Below are positions 34,044-44,981 of a stretch of DNA of 64,000 bases, piece by piece (the stretch's first letter is position 1; each line of letters begins with the position of its first letter). Origin of the DNA: Streptomyces sp. Y2F8-2 (lineage in GTDB: Bacteria > Actinomycetota > Actinomycetes > Streptomycetales > Streptomycetaceae); assembly GCF_014905555.1 (NCBI RefSeq), contig NZ_BNGS01000011.1:62001-126000 (forward strand), in the 5' to 3' direction. The position numbers and the translations under genes were made by a program. Below the pieces are notes generated by a model. It worked only from the letters and a program-made list of their open reading frames with translations. It searched no databases and was not told the origin of the DNA.

Positions 34044-34086
34044 CCCTAGGTCCAAACCACACACACTCACCCCAGAGGATCGCTGC

Positions 34087-34383
34087 ATGCCTGGCATCAC
34101 GCGCGAGGAGGTCGCCCACCTCGCCCGGCTGGCGCGTCTGGAGCTGAAGCCCGAAGAGCTCGACCACTTCGCAGGCCAGCTCGACGACATCATCGGCGCG
34201 GTCGCCCGCGTCAGCGAGGTCGCCGACCAAGACGTACCGCCGACCTCTCACCCGCTGCCGCTGACGAACGTCATGCGCCCGGACGAGGTCCGTCCGTCGC
34301 TCACCCCCGAGCAGGCGCTGTCCGGCGCCCCGGCCCAGGAGCAGCAGCGTTTCAAGGTGCCGCAGATCCTGGGGGAGGAGTAG
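34087..34383 (+). CDS. gatC: Asp-tRNAAsn/Glu-tRNAGln amidotransferase subunit C
   Basis: Small stabilising subunit of the GatCAB complex, which amidates misacylated Glu-tRNAGln and Asp-tRNAAsn. Its 98 residues include ITREEVAHLARLARLEL at the N-terminus and RPDEVRPSLTPEQAL near the end, both family hallmarks. gatA follows after 5 bases. The ATG at 34087 is the family start; frames upstream run through the repeat element. Confidence 0.96.
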   Translation: MPGITREEVAHLARLARLELKPEELDHFAGQLDDIIGAVARVSEVADQDVPPTSHPLPLTNVMRPDEVRPSLTPEQALSGAPAQEQQRFKVPQILGEE

Positions 34384-34388
34384 CCGCC

Positions 34389-35887
<1,499 letters not shown>

Positions 35888-35891
<4 letters not shown>

Positions 35892-36130
35892 GTAAGGCAC
35901 TGTCCAAGGCCAAGGGCTTCAAGAAGTCCAAGTCCGGTACGTACCTGTCCATGGCCACCACCGCGTTCGGCGCGATCAGTGTCGCGAAGCAGGTCAAGAA
36001 GGCCCGCCTCGAACACGACACGCTGCGCCTGATCGACGCCGCCGTGTCCGCCGCCGCCATCGTCACCGGCCTGGCCCTGCTCGTGCGGGAGCTGAAGCGC
36101 CTGGGCGACGACGACGTCCTGCTGGGCTGA
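35888..36130 (+). CDS. Small protein encoded between gatA and gatB
   Basis: An 80-residue basic protein with one clear hydrophobic segment (about residues 49-66, IDAAVSAAAIVTGLALLV) and a weaker one near 20-32; it starts MSKALSKAKGFKKSKSG. Not a recognised family. The GTG start overlaps the gatA stop by 4 bases and gatB begins 16 bases later, so it is translated within the gatCAB operon. From memory, S. coelicolor has one extra gene at this place too, so it may be a conserved streptomycete insertion. Confidence 0.75.
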
Positions 36131-36146
36131 GAGGGAAAGTTTCACC

Positions 36147-37661
36147 GTGACCACCATGACCGACCTGGTGTCGTACGAGGACGCGCTGGCGTCGTACGAC
36201 CCCGTCATGGGCCTCGAGGTCCATGTCGAACTCGGCACCAGGACCAAGATGTTCTGCGGCTGCTCCACGGCGCTCGGCGCCGAGCCCAACTCGCAGACCT
36301 GCCCCACCTGCCTCGGCCTGCCCGGCTCCCTCCCGGTCGTCAACGCGACCGGCGTGGAGTCCGCGATCAGGATCGGTCTCGCGCTGAACTGCGAGATCGC
36401 CGAGTGGTGCCGCTTCGCCCGGAAGAACTACTTCTATCCGGACATGCCGAAGAACTTCCAGACCTCCCAGTACGACGAACCGATCGCCTTCAACGGCTAC
36501 CTGGACGTGCAGCTGGAGGACGGCACCACCTTCCGCGTGGAGATCGAGCGCGCGCACATGGAGGAGGACACCGGCAAGTCGACGCACGTCGGCGGCGCCA
36601 CCGGCCGCATCCACGGCGCCCAGCACTCGCTGCTGGACTACAACCGCGCAGGCATCCCGCTGATCGAGATCGTCACCAAGCCGATCGTCGGCGCCGGCGA
36701 GCGCGCGCCCGAGGTGGCGAAGGCGTACGTCCGTGAGCTGCGCGAGCTCATCCGGGCGCTCGGCGTCTCCGAGGCCCGCATGGAGATGGGCCAGATGCGC
36801 TGTGATGTGAACCTCTCGCTGATGCCCAAGGGCGCGGAGAAGTTCGGCACCCGCAGCGAGACCAAGAACGTCAACTCGCTGCGCTCCGTCGAGCGCGCCT
36901 GCCGCTACGAGATCCAGCGCCACGCCGCCGTGCTCGGCAGCGGCGGCACGGTGATCCAGGAGACCCGCCACTTCCACGAGGACACCGGCACGACCACCTC
37001 GGGCCGGACCAAGGAGGAGGCCGAGGACTACCGGTACTTCCCCGAGCCGGACCTGGTGCCGGTCGCGCCCCCGCGCGAGTGGGTCGAGGAGCTGCGCGCC
37101 TCGCTGCCCGAGCTGCCGCTGGTGCGCCGCAACCGGCTGCGCGAGGAGTGGGGCGTCTCCGCCACCGACATGCAGGCGATCCTCAACGCCGGTGCCCTGG
37201 ACCTGATCGTCGCCACCATCGACGCGGGCGCCGACGCGGCCGCCGCGCGCAAGTGGTGGATGGGCGAGCTCGCCCGCAACGCCAACGAGTCGGGCAAGGC
37301 CCTGGACGAGCTGCCGATCACGCCGGAGCAGGTCGCGCGCGTGACCAAGCTGGTGGAGTCGGGCGACCTGAACGACAAGCTGGCCCGCCAGGTCATCGAG
37401 GGCGTCCTCGCGGGCGAGGGCGCCCCGGACGAGGTCGTCGAGAAGCGCGGTCTGAAGGTCGTCTCCGACGAGGGCGCCCTGACCGCCGCCGTCGACGAGG
37501 CCATCGCCGGCAACCCGGCCATCGCGGACAAGATCCGCGGCGGCAAGGTGGCCGCGGCCGGCGCCCTGGTCGGCGCCGTCATGAAGGCCACTCGCGGCCA
37601 GGCCGACGCGGCCCGCGTCAAGGAGCTGATCCTTCAGAAGCTCGGCGTCAGCGAGAGCTGA
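36147..37661 (+). CDS. gatB: Asp-tRNAAsn/Glu-tRNAGln amidotransferase subunit B
   Basis: tRNA-binding and kinase subunit of GatCAB: activates the misacylated Glu or Asp with ATP and transfers ammonia. GLEVHVELGTRTKMFC at the start, then CPTCLGLPGSLPV with zinc-site cysteines, and a C-terminal YqeY-like helical domain. 504 residues, normal. GTG start with GAGAGGGAAAG upstream. It ends the operon and is followed by a strong terminator. Confidence 0.97.
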   Translation: MTTMTDLVSYEDALASYDPVMGLEVHVELGTRTKMFCGCSTALGAEPNSQTCPTCLGLPGSLPVVNATGVESAIRIGLALNCEIAEWCRFARKNYFYPDMPKNFQTSQYDEPIAFNGYLDVQLEDGTTFRVEIERAHMEEDTGKSTHVGGATGRIHGAQHSLLDYNRAGIPLIEIVTKPIVGAGERAPEVAKAYVRELRELIRALGVSEARMEMGQMRCDVNLSLMPKGAEKFGTRSETKNVNSLRSVERACRYEIQRHAAVLGSGGTVIQETRHFHEDTGTTTSGRTKEEAEDYRYFPEPDLVPVAPPREWVEELRASLPELPLVRRNRLREEWGVSATDMQAILNAGALDLIVATIDAGADAAAARKWWMGELARNANESGKALDELPITPEQVARVTKLVESGDLNDKLARQVIEGVLAGEGAPDEVVEKRGLKVVSDEGALTAAVDEAIAGNPAIADKIRGGKVAAAGALVGAVMKATRGQADAARVKELILQKLGVSES

Positions 37662-37681
37662 GAGACGGCGCGGAACGCTCC

Positions 37682-37719
37682 CGAGGGGCAGTGCACCGAA
37701 CCTGGTGTACTGCCCCTCG
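37682..37719 (+). terminator. Terminator after gatB
   Basis: A 16-base stem CGAGGGGCAGTGCACC / GGTGTACTGCCCCTCG (one G-T pair) with a 6-base loop, then a short T-containing stretch, 20 bases after the gatB stop. Confidence 0.85.
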
Positions 37720-37931
37720 TTCGCTTACAAAAACCTTATGCGGCGACAGAGTTGCTGGGATTGTCCTGTGACTTGGGTCCCATTCCCGTGAGTAACGCCA
37801 CGAAAGTGACAAACGATCTTTTCCGGCTGCGAAAGTGTTGTGGATTGCTCATGTGTTCTTTGCGGGCTGTTCAGTTCTCTTAGCGGCTGTCCCCGGGCAA
37901 AGATCCACGAAATACCCCAGGGAGCACGTCC

Positions 37932-40172
37932 GTGGCAGCCCTCGCACGCTGGTGTGTCCGCCACCGCCTCGTCACCGTCCTGCTGTGGCTGGTCGCCTTC
38001 GCCGGCGTCACCTCCGCGGCAGCCGTCACGGGCTCCGCGTACTCGAACAACTATGGCGCCCCCGGCACCGAGTCCGACCGCGCCTACCGGCTGATCCAGA
38101 AGAGCTTCTCGCACCTGGGCGGCGACAGCGACACCGTCGTCTGGCACACCGCCGACGGCAGCGTGCGCGACACCGGCGTCCAGCAGGCGATGACCCGCAC
38201 TCTGGACCGCATCGAGGACCTGCCGGGCGTCGCCTCCGTCACCAACCCCTACGAGGGCGACCGCGGCGACGCGATCAGCCGTGACGGCCACACCGCGTAC
38301 GCGACGGTCACCTTCGCCCACGAGGCCCAGGACATCAAGAAGGGCGAGGCCCAGGCCGTCGTCAGCGCCGCCAAGGCCGCCGAGACCCGCGGGCTCCAGG
38401 TGGAGCTCGGCGGCAGCGCCGTCTCGCTCACCGAGGCGCAGGGCGGGCACCTCGCCGAGGCCATCGGCGTGGCAGTGGCCGCCGTGGTCCTCTTCCTCGC
38501 CTTCGGCTCCCTCGCCGCCTCCCTGCTGCCCATCGCGACCGCGCTGATCGGTGTGGGCACCGCCTACTTCGGCGTCGACCTGCTCGGGCACGCGATGACC
38601 GTCGCCGACTTCGCGCCCATGCTCGGCCTGCTGATCGGGCTGGGCGTCGGCATCGACTACGCGTTGTTCATCGTGACCAGGCACCGCCGCAGCCTCAAGC
38701 GCGGCGTCCCGGTGGCCGAGGCCGCCGTGAACGCCGTCGCCACCACCGGACGGGCCGTCGTCTTCGCGGGCGCCACCGTGTGCATCGCGCTGCTCGGCAT
38801 GCTGATCCTCCGGCTCGGCTTCCTCAACGGCGTCGCGGTCGCCGCCTGCCTGACCGTGCTGCTCACCGTCGCGGCCTCCGTGACCCTGCTGCCCGCCCTG
38901 CTCTCCTTCATCGGCCCGCGCGCCCTGAGCAGGCGCGAGCGGCGCAGGCTCTACGAACACGGACCCGAACCCGAGATGCCGACCGGGCTCGCGGCCCGCT
39001 GGTCCGCGTTCGTCGAGCGCCACCCCAAGAAGCTCGGCGCCGTCGCCCTGGCCGTCATGGCGCTGCTCGCGCTGCCCACGCTCTCCCTCCACCTGGGCAC
39101 CTCCGACCAGGGCAACGACCCGAAGTCGTCGACCACCCGGCAGGCGTACGATCTCCTCGCCGAGGGCTTCGGCCCCGGCGTCAACGGCCCGCTCACCCTG
39201 GTCGGCAAGGTCGGCGGCGCCGAGGACAAGCTCGCCCTCGACAATCTCGACTCCACGCTCGCCGCGACCAAGGGCGTCGCCGCCGTGACGCCGGTGACGT
39301 ACAACGGCAGCGGCACCACGGCGTACCTCACCGTCGTACCCGACTCCGCCCCGCAGTCCCAGCACACAAGCGACCTGGTGAAGCGGCTGCGCTCCGACGT
39401 GCTGCCGCGCGCCGAGAAGGGCACCACGCTCGACCTGTACGTGGGCGGGGTGACGGCCGGCTACGACGATTTCGCGAGTGTGATCGTCGGCAAGCTGCCG
39501 CTGTTCGTGAGCGTGGTGATCGGCCTGGGCTGCGTGCTGCTCCTGCTGGCCTTCCGGTCCTTCGGCGTCCCGTTGAAGGCCGCAGCGATGAACCTCGCCG
39601 CCGTCGCCGCCGCCTTCGGCGTGGTCGTCGCGATCTTCCAGTGGGGCTGGGGGAGCGAGCTGCTGGGCCTCGGCAGCGCCGGCCCGATCGAGCCGTTCCT
39701 CCCCGTGATCATGGTCTCGGTGCTCTTCGGGCTGTCCATGGACTACCAGGTGTTCCTGGTCAGCCGCATGTACGAGGAGTGGCTGGAGACCGGCGACAAC
39801 CGCCGCGCCGTGCGCATCGGCCTCGCCGAGACCAGCCGGGTGATCAACTCGGCCGCCGTCATCATGATCTCCGTCTTCCTCTCCTTCGTGCTCGGCGGCG
39901 ACCGCGTGATCGCCATGTTCGGCATCGCCCTCGCCTCCGCCGTCGCCCTGGACGCCTTCGTCCTGCGCACCCTCCTCGTCCCCGCCCTGATGCACCTCCT
40001 CGGCGCCGCCAACTGGTGGCTGCCCTCCTGGCTGGAGCGCCGGCTGCCGCGGATCAGCATCGAACCGCCCGAGTGCCGTGTGACGATCCCTGGGCGGCGT
40101 CCGGAGGAGGACGCCCTGGTCGACGTACTGCTGAAGGAGCGGGAACAGGATGTACGCGATATCCCTGGGTGA
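37932..40172 (+). CDS. MMPL-family RND exporter
   Basis: A 746-residue membrane exporter of the MMPL branch of the RND superfamily: two repeats, each of a large extracytoplasmic loop and about six helices. PMLGLLIGLGVGIDYALFIVTRHR and its counterpart SVLFGLSMDYQVFLVSRMYEEW carry the conserved G-x-D-Y proton-relay motif. The cargo is unknown; Streptomyces members export lipids or antibiotics. The GTG start is 270 bases from gatB, in a stretch with no other gene. The last 23 bases overlap the acetyltransferase gene. Confidence 0.9.
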   Translation: MAALARWCVRHRLVTVLLWLVAFAGVTSAAAVTGSAYSNNYGAPGTESDRAYRLIQKSFSHLGGDSDTVVWHTADGSVRDTGVQQAMTRTLDRIEDLPGVASVTNPYEGDRGDAISRDGHTAYATVTFAHEAQDIKKGEAQAVVSAAKAAETRGLQVELGGSAVSLTEAQGGHLAEAIGVAVAAVVLFLAFGSLAASLLPIATALIGVGTAYFGVDLLGHAMTVADFAPMLGLLIGLGVGIDYALFIVTRHRRSLKRGVPVAEAAVNAVATTGRAVVFAGATVCIALLGMLILRLGFLNGVAVAACLTVLLTVAASVTLLPALLSFIGPRALSRRERRRLYEHGPEPEMPTGLAARWSAFVERHPKKLGAVALAVMALLALPTLSLHLGTSDQGNDPKSSTTRQAYDLLAEGFGPGVNGPLTLVGKVGGAEDKLALDNLDSTLAATKGVAAVTPVTYNGSGTTAYLTVVPDSAPQSQHTSDLVKRLRSDVLPRAEKGTTLDLYVGGVTAGYDDFASVIVGKLPLFVSVVIGLGCVLLLLAFRSFGVPLKAAAMNLAAVAAAFGVVVAIFQWGWGSELLGLGSAGPIEPFLPVIMVSVLFGLSMDYQVFLVSRMYEEWLETGDNRRAVRIGLAETSRVINSAAVIMISVFLSFVLGGDRVIAMFGIALASAVALDAFVLRTLLVPALMHLLGAANWWLPSWLERRLPRISIEPPECRVTIPGRRPEEDALVDVLLKEREQDVRDIPG

Positions 40173-40725
40173 CGACGGAGCCGAGCTGCGGCCCCTGGAG
40201 CCGTGGCACGCGGAGGAGTTCCTCGCGCACCTGGACCGCGGGCGGGAGTTCATCACCCGGCACATGCGGTTCGGGGAGAACGCCACCGACGTGGACTCCG
40301 CCCAGGAGATCCTCAAGGGGTACGCCGACAAGCGCGCCGCCGACAGCGGCTTCCTGCACGGGCTGTGGCTGGACGGCAAGCTGGTCGGCGGACTGCTCTT
40401 CCGCGTCTTCGACGCCGCCTCCGGCAACTGCGAGCTCGGCTGCTGGCTGGAGCCCGCGGCGGCCGGGCGGGGCCTTGTCACCCGTGGGGCGCGGGTGCTC
40501 GTCGACTGGGCGTTTGACGAGCGCGGCATGCACCGTGTGGAGTGGTATGCGTCGTCCGCCAACGAACCGAGCATCAATGTGGCGCGACGGCTCGGCATGA
40601 CCCGGGAAGGGGTGCTCCGCGAGGTGTACCCGTATCGGGGCGTGCGTCAGGACATCGAGGTCTGGTCGGTGCTCGCCCCCGAGTGGAGCGCGGCACGCGC
40701 GCAGGACGACCGGGCCGATCACTAA
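40150..40725 (+). CDS. RimJ/RimL-type GNAT acetyltransferase
   Basis: A 191-residue GNAT N-acetyltransferase of the RimJ/RimL kind, transferring acetyl from acetyl-CoA to an amino group. The family pattern is LVGGLLFRVFDAASGNCELGCWLEP... with the CoA loop in AAAGRGLVTRGARVLVDWAF and ARRLGMTREGVLRE at the end. The ATG lies inside the end of the MMPL gene, so the two are coupled. It could acetylate a ribosomal protein, or inactivate the exporter's cargo. Confidence 0.88.
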   Translation: MYAISLGDDGAELRPLEPWHAEEFLAHLDRGREFITRHMRFGENATDVDSAQEILKGYADKRAADSGFLHGLWLDGKLVGGLLFRVFDAASGNCELGCWLEPAAAGRGLVTRGARVLVDWAFDERGMHRVEWYASSANEPSINVARRLGMTREGVLREVYPYRGVRQDIEVWSVLAPEWSAARAQDDRADH

Positions 40726-40769
40726 GAGACGATCGCCGACAGTCGATCACCAAGAGCGATCATTAAGAG
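40717..40769. repeat. Triple GATCAYYAAGAG direct repeat
   Basis: GATCACTAAGAG (40717-40728), GATCACCAAGAG (40745-40756) and GATCATTAAGAG (40758-40769). The first overlaps the acetyltransferase stop. They lie upstream of the next gene and may be an iteron-like regulatory site. Confidence 0.7.
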
Positions 40770-40801
40770 ACCTCTCAGACAGCGTCCGTACGGTGCGAGG
40801 C

Positions 40802-41377
40802 ATGGGAACCAAGACAGTGGACGAGGCCAAGGCCGCGAGCGGCGTCGAGGCGACGAACGACGAGGAGAGGGCGGAGGCCACCAAGGTCGACGAAGCGAGT
40901 GAGGCCACCGAGGCGAGGGAGGCCGGGGCCGGGGAGGCCACGGAGGCCACGGAGGTTTCCGAGGAGGCCGCGCCGAAGGGCCCCTCCGGTATCGGCCAGG
41001 GCGCCGGGGCGGTGGTTTCGGCCGCGCTCGGCTTCGTCTCGCTCAGCGGAAGCTGGCTCGGCACTGTGGCCGGAGCGCGCCAGCAGCTCATCGGCCAGCT
41101 GCGGACCTCGTCCCAGGCGAGCGTCGCCAAGCAGATCAAGGCGGTCTACGGCGACGCCTGGCACGCCACCGCGTTGTGGGCCGGCCTGTTCGCGCTGGCC
41201 GCGCTCATCGTGGGCGTCGTGGTGCTGGCCCGGCCGGCGTTCGGGGCGCCCGGGAAGCCGCAGGCCGCGTGGATCAAGTCGGTCGCGTGGGGCGGTGTCG
41301 TACTGGGTGTCATCGGCCTGTTCCTGGCCGTGCTGAAGTACACGGACATCCTGCTCGGCCTGCCGACCGCCAGTTGA
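40802..41377 (+). CDS. Hypothetical membrane protein with acidic N-terminus
   Basis: About 191 residues. The first 60 are rich in Glu, Ala and Thr (TKVDEASEATEAREAG), low in complexity and probably disordered. Two hydrophobic helices follow near the C-terminus (about 125-145 and 158-180), and a weaker one lies near 70-85. Not a recognised family. The ATG at 40802 is used; one three codons earlier is equally open. Confidence 0.7.
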   Translation: MGTKTVDEAKAASGVEATNDEERAEATKVDEASEATEAREAGAGEATEATEVSEEAAPKGPSGIGQGAGAVVSAALGFVSLSGSWLGTVAGARQQLIGQLRTSSQASVAKQIKAVYGDAWHATALWAGLFALAALIVGVVVLARPAFGAPGKPQAAWIKSVAWGGVVLGVIGLFLAVLKYTDILLGLPTAS

Positions 41378-41390
41378 GGAACGCGATATG

Positions 41391-41496
41391 AGGGGTCTTG
41401 GGGGCGTCCTCGGCACTCCCGCCGGGGCCCTAAGACCCCCTCTTCGCATCTAAGGCCCCTACCGAGCCGGAAGATGCGGAACTTTCCCGATGCGAA
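41391..41496. other. Nested inverted repeats upstream of the small LAL-linked gene
   Basis: GGGTCTTGGGG (from about 41394) pairs with CCCTAAGACCC (from about 41428) across a GC-rich loop, and directly afterwards TTCGCATC (41443-41450) pairs with GATGCGAA (41489-41496). The first may terminate the membrane-protein transcript; the second could be a leader structure or operator for the next gene. Confidence 0.5.
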
Positions 41497-41570
41497 GGAC
41501 CCCCCTCGGAAACGAAGGTTGAGGCAGCGCAGAAAGCGATGCCGCACCACAACTTCCCAGGGGGACTGAC

Positions 41571-41744
41571 ATGTTCGCGTATGAGCTGCACAAGATCCGT
41601 TCCGCCGAGCTGATCCGCGAGGCCGACGACTACCGCCTCGCCCGTACGGCCCGGCGCCGCCGGCAGTCCGCCGACGACGCGGCCCGTCAGGCCCGGTCCC
41701 ATAGTGCCCGCCGGGGCACGAGCGGGTTCACCCGCGCGGCGTGA
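41571..41744 (+). CDS. 57-residue basic protein
   Basis: A short gene reading MFAYELHKIRSAELIREADD and ending RGTSGFTRAA. It is helical and very basic, with RTARRRRQSADDAARQAR in the middle; no membrane segment. AGGGGGACTGAC precedes the ATG, a good ribosome site. A similar short protein beside LuxR/ATPase genes is familiar from Streptomyces genomes, but its function is unknown. A GTG overlapping its stop could start the next gene. Confidence 0.65.
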   Translation: MFAYELHKIRSAELIREADDYRLARTARRRRQSADDAARQARSHSARRGTSGFTRAA

Positions 41745-41902
41745 ACACGCGGCCTCGCGGGGACGGCGGCACGGGCCCCGCGCTCCCGGCGCACGCCGAC
41801 CTCGCCCGATCCGACGCGGCGGCCGTCCCGGAACCACCGGGGGCGGCCGCTTCGGCGTCAGCGGAGCGGATAATCGGTGCCGCGCTGTCAGTGCCCCGTG
41901 AC

Positions 41903-44900
41903 ATGCTCGGGGGCGTGGAGACCAGGTCCGTCAGCCCCGTTTTCGTCGGCCGCGACGAGGAGTTGGGGGCGTTGCACGACGCGCTCGCCCGCGCCGCAGC
42001 CGGAGAGCCCCAGGCGCTGCTCGTCGGGGGCGAGGCGGGCGTCGGCAAGACCCGGCTGCTGGAGGAGTTCACGGCGGCCGCGGCCCGCCGCGACGTCGTC
42101 GTCGCGCTCGGCGGCTGCGTCGAGATCGGCGCCGACGGGCTGCCCTTCGCGCCGTTCTCCACCGCGCTGCGCGCCCTGCGCCGCCAGCTCCCCGAGGAGC
42201 TCGCCGAGGCCGCCGCCGGCCAGGAGGAGGAGCTCGCCCGGCTGCTGCCCGAACTCGGCGAGGCCCGCCGCGGCCCGCGGGACGACGAGGAGGGCATGGC
42301 CCGCCTCTTCGAGCTCACCGCCCGCCTGCTCGAGCGGATCGCCGCCCGCCGCACCGTCGTCCTGGCCCTGGAGGACCTGCACTGGGCGGACGCCTCCACC
42401 CGCCACCTGCTCGCCTACCTCCTGCGCACGCTGCGCAGCGGCCGTCTGGTCGTCGTCGCCACCTACCGCTCCGACGACATCCACCGCCGCCACCCGCTGC
42501 GCCCCCTCCTCGCGGAACTCGACCGTCTGCGCACCGTCCATCGCATCGAGCTGGGCCGGTTCAACCGCACCGAGGTCGAACGCCAGATCGCCGGCATCCT
42601 CGCCGCCGACCCGGACCCCGCCCAGGTCGACGACATCTTCGCCCGCTCCGACGGCAACGCGTTCTTCGTGGAGGAACTGGCGGTGGCCGCCCAGGACGGC
42701 TGCTGCACCGGCCTCACCGACTCCCTGCGCGACCTCCTCCTCGTCCGTGTCGAGGCGCTGCCCGAGACCGCGCAGCGGGTCGCCCGGACCGTCGCCGAGG
42801 GCGGCTCCACCGTGGAGTACCGCCTCCTCGAGGCCGTCGCCTCACTCGCCGAGGACGACCTCATCGAGGCCCTGCGTGCCGCCGTCGGCGCCAACATCCT
42901 CCTCGCCACCCCGGACGGCGACGGCTACCGCTTCCGCCACTCCCTGGTCCGTGAGGCCGTCAGCGACGACCTGCTCCCCGGCGAGCGCTCGCGGCTCAAC
43001 CGGCGCTACGCCGAGGCCCTGGAGGCCGACCCCACGCTCGTCCCCGCCGACCAGCGCGCCACCCGCCTGGCCAGCTACTGGTACCACGCGCACGACGCCG
43101 CCAAGGCCCTGCCCGCCGTCCTCGACGCCGCGGTGGAGGCCCGCTGCCGGCACGCACACTCCGAACAACTCCGGCTCCTGGAGCGGGCGATGGAGCTGTG
43201 GGACCTCGCCCCCGACGACGTGCGGGCGGCCCTGCGGCCCGTGGACCACGCCGAGGTCTACCCTCCCTGCGGCCGCGACCCGGAGATCACACCCCTGCGC
43301 TACCTCGACCTGATGGCCGAGGCGGCCGTGGCGGGCCGGCTGTGCGGAGAGCGGGACCGCGCCCTGAAGATCACCAAACGGGCCCTGCGCCTCTTGGAGG
43401 AGGACCCCGACCCGCTGCGCGCCGCCTGGTTCTGGGTGCAGCGCTCCCGGCTCGTGCAGAACACGGGCCGTGGCGACGGATGGAAGGAACTCGCCACCGC
43501 CCAGGAGCTGGTGCGGGGACTGCCGCCCTCCGAGGTGCACGCCGAGGTGCTCGCCATGGTCGCCGGCTGGTCGATGCTGCACGAGCCCGGCCCCGACGCG
43601 TTTTCGGCCGCCGAGCGCGCCGTGGAGTACGCGCGCATGGTCGGCGCCCGTGACATCGAGCTCAACGCCCGCCTCACCCTGGGCGGCCTCCTGGTCGACG
43701 CGGGCGACATCGACACCGGGCTGGAGGAGATCTACGAGGTCAAGGAGCAGGCGGCCGCCCTCGGCGAGGCCTACGTGAGGGGCCGTCTGCATGTGAACCT
43801 GCCGTCCCACCTGGAGGGCATCGGCCGTTCCCGGGAGGCTGTCGAGGTGCTCCGGGAAGGCCTGGAGATCACCCGCAAGCTCGGGCTGACGGACTCCGAG
43901 GCCTGGGTGTGGGGCAACCTCGGCGATTCCCTCTACTCCCTGGGCCGCTGGGACGAGGCCGCGGAGGCCGGGCTCCAGTCCGAGCGGGTCGGCCAGAGCG
44001 CCAAGCCCCGCGCCTTCCGGGCCACGATCCACGCCCACCTCGCGCTCGCCCGTGGCGACCTGACCGAGGCGGGACGGCAGCTGGCCGCCGCCCGTGGGTA
44101 CCTGGGCACGCACGACACCATGCCGCAGCACGAGCTGAGGCTGGAGCACGTCACCATCGGGATCGCCGCCGGCGAGGGTCGCCTCACCGACGCCCGCGCC
44201 GCCCTCGCCACCGCACTGACCAGGGGGTTCCCGCCCGGCACCCAGCGCTACGGCTGGCCGCTGCTGCTCGCCGCCGCCACCGCCGAGGCCGATGCGCTCG
44301 GGCTGCCCGCCGCCGAGCCGGGCCGTGCCGAGACGCTGGAGCGGATCCGCGACACCGCGAAGACACTCGCCGCGAACGTGCCGGTGTGGCAGGCGTACGC
44401 GTGCTGGGTCCGCGCCGAGCTGCTGCGCGCCGAGGGGCGTGCCACCCCGGACGTCTGGGCGGAGGCCGTGACCGCCTTCGAGGCCCTGGACCGCCCGTAC
44501 GACCTGGCCCGGGTCCGGCACCGGCTCGCCGAGTCCCTGCTGGCCCCGGGCGGCGACGAGGACGCGCGCGAGCGGGCCGCCGAGCTGCTGCGGCTGGCCG
44601 GGGCGGTGGCCGACCACCTCGGTGCCCGGCCGCTCGCCGACTCGGTCGCCCTGCTCGCCCGGCGCGCCCGCCTCACCCTCACCCCCGCCCCGGAACCGGC
44701 CGCGCTCGATCCCGCGGAGTCCCTGGGCCTGACCAACCGGGAGCGGGACGTGCTCCGCCTGGTCGCGATCGGCCGCAGCAACCGGCAGATAGCCGAGGAG
44801 CTGTTCATCTCCCCGAAGACCGCCAGCGTCCACGTGTCGAACATCCTGGCGAAACTGGGTGTCGCGGGGCGGGGCGAGGCGGCGGCGGTGGCGCACCGCT

Positions 44901-44947
44901 TGCGGTTGTTCCCGGCGGAGGCGCCCCCTGTCCAGGCCGCAGGCTGA
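41903..44947 (+). CDS. LAL-type LuxR regulator with AAA ATPase domain
   Basis: A large ATP-binding LuxR regulator, about 1014 residues. N-terminal AAA_16/STAND ATPase: VFVGRDEELGAL, Walker A GGEAGVGKTR near 42-51, and Walker B-like VVLALEDLHWAD. A long helical TPR-like middle follows, and a C-terminal LuxR helix-turn-helix (LTNRERDVLRLVAIGRSNRQ and SPKTASVHVSNILAKLGV). Such proteins activate sugar or secondary-metabolite genes. The start is uncertain: a GTG at 41741 overlaps the preceding stop, but its 54 extra codons have weaker third-position GC bias and a GATAAT box lies at 41869-41874. Confidence 0.88.
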   Translation: MLGGVETRSVSPVFVGRDEELGALHDALARAAAGEPQALLVGGEAGVGKTRLLEEFTAAAARRDVVVALGGCVEIGADGLPFAPFSTALRALRRQLPEELAEAAAGQEEELARLLPELGEARRGPRDDEEGMARLFELTARLLERIAARRTVVLALEDLHWADASTRHLLAYLLRTLRSGRLVVVATYRSDDIHRRHPLRPLLAELDRLRTVHRIELGRFNRTEVERQIAGILAADPDPAQVDDIFARSDGNAFFVEELAVAAQDGCCTGLTDSLRDLLLVRVEALPETAQRVARTVAEGGSTVEYRLLEAVASLAEDDLIEALRAAVGANILLATPDGDGYRFRHSLVREAVSDDLLPGERSRLNRRYAEALEADPTLVPADQRATRLASYWYHAHDAAKALPAVLDAAVEARCRHAHSEQLRLLERAMELWDLAPDDVRAALRPVDHAEVYPPCGRDPEITPLRYLDLMAEAAVAGRLCGERDRALKITKRALRLLEEDPDPLRAAWFWVQRSRLVQNTGRGDGWKELATAQELVRGLPPSEVHAEVLAMVAGWSMLHEPGPDAFSAAERAVEYARMVGARDIELNARLTLGGLLVDAGDIDTGLEEIYEVKEQAAALGEAYVRGRLHVNLPSHLEGIGRSREAVEVLREGLEITRKLGLTDSEAWVWGNLGDSLYSLGRWDEAAEAGLQSERVGQSAKPRAFRATIHAHLALARGDLTEAGRQLAAARGYLGTHDTMPQHELRLEHVTIGIAAGEGRLTDARAALATALTRGFPPGTQRYGWPLLLAAATAEADALGLPAAEPGRAETLERIRDTAKTLAANVPVWQAYACWVRAELLRAEGRATPDVWAEAVTAFEALDRPYDLARVRHRLAESLLAPGGDEDARERAAELLRLAGAVADHLGARPLADSVALLARRARLTLTPAPEPAALDPAESLGLTNRERDVLRLVAIGRSNRQIAEELFISPKTASVHVSNILAKLGVAGRGEAAAVAHRLRLFPAEAPPVQAAG

Positions 44948-44981
44948 GGCTTACGCTGACGAGAGGCCCCAGGGAGGCGCC

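Noticed and set aside
33758..34086. Structured leader RNA or riboswitch for gatC
   Set aside because: The terminal repeats, internal asymmetry and family palindrome fit a MITE-like insertion better; no known riboswitch core was recognised. Not excluded without comparison.
37725..40598. 957-codon minus-strand open frame opposite the MMPL exporter
   Set aside because: Composition is Gly/Ala/Arg/His-rich without domains; it is the antisense shadow of a GC-rich gene, as are similar frames opposite hsdR (20514-22832), hsdM (13691-15274) and the cdgC-like gene (49983-52391).
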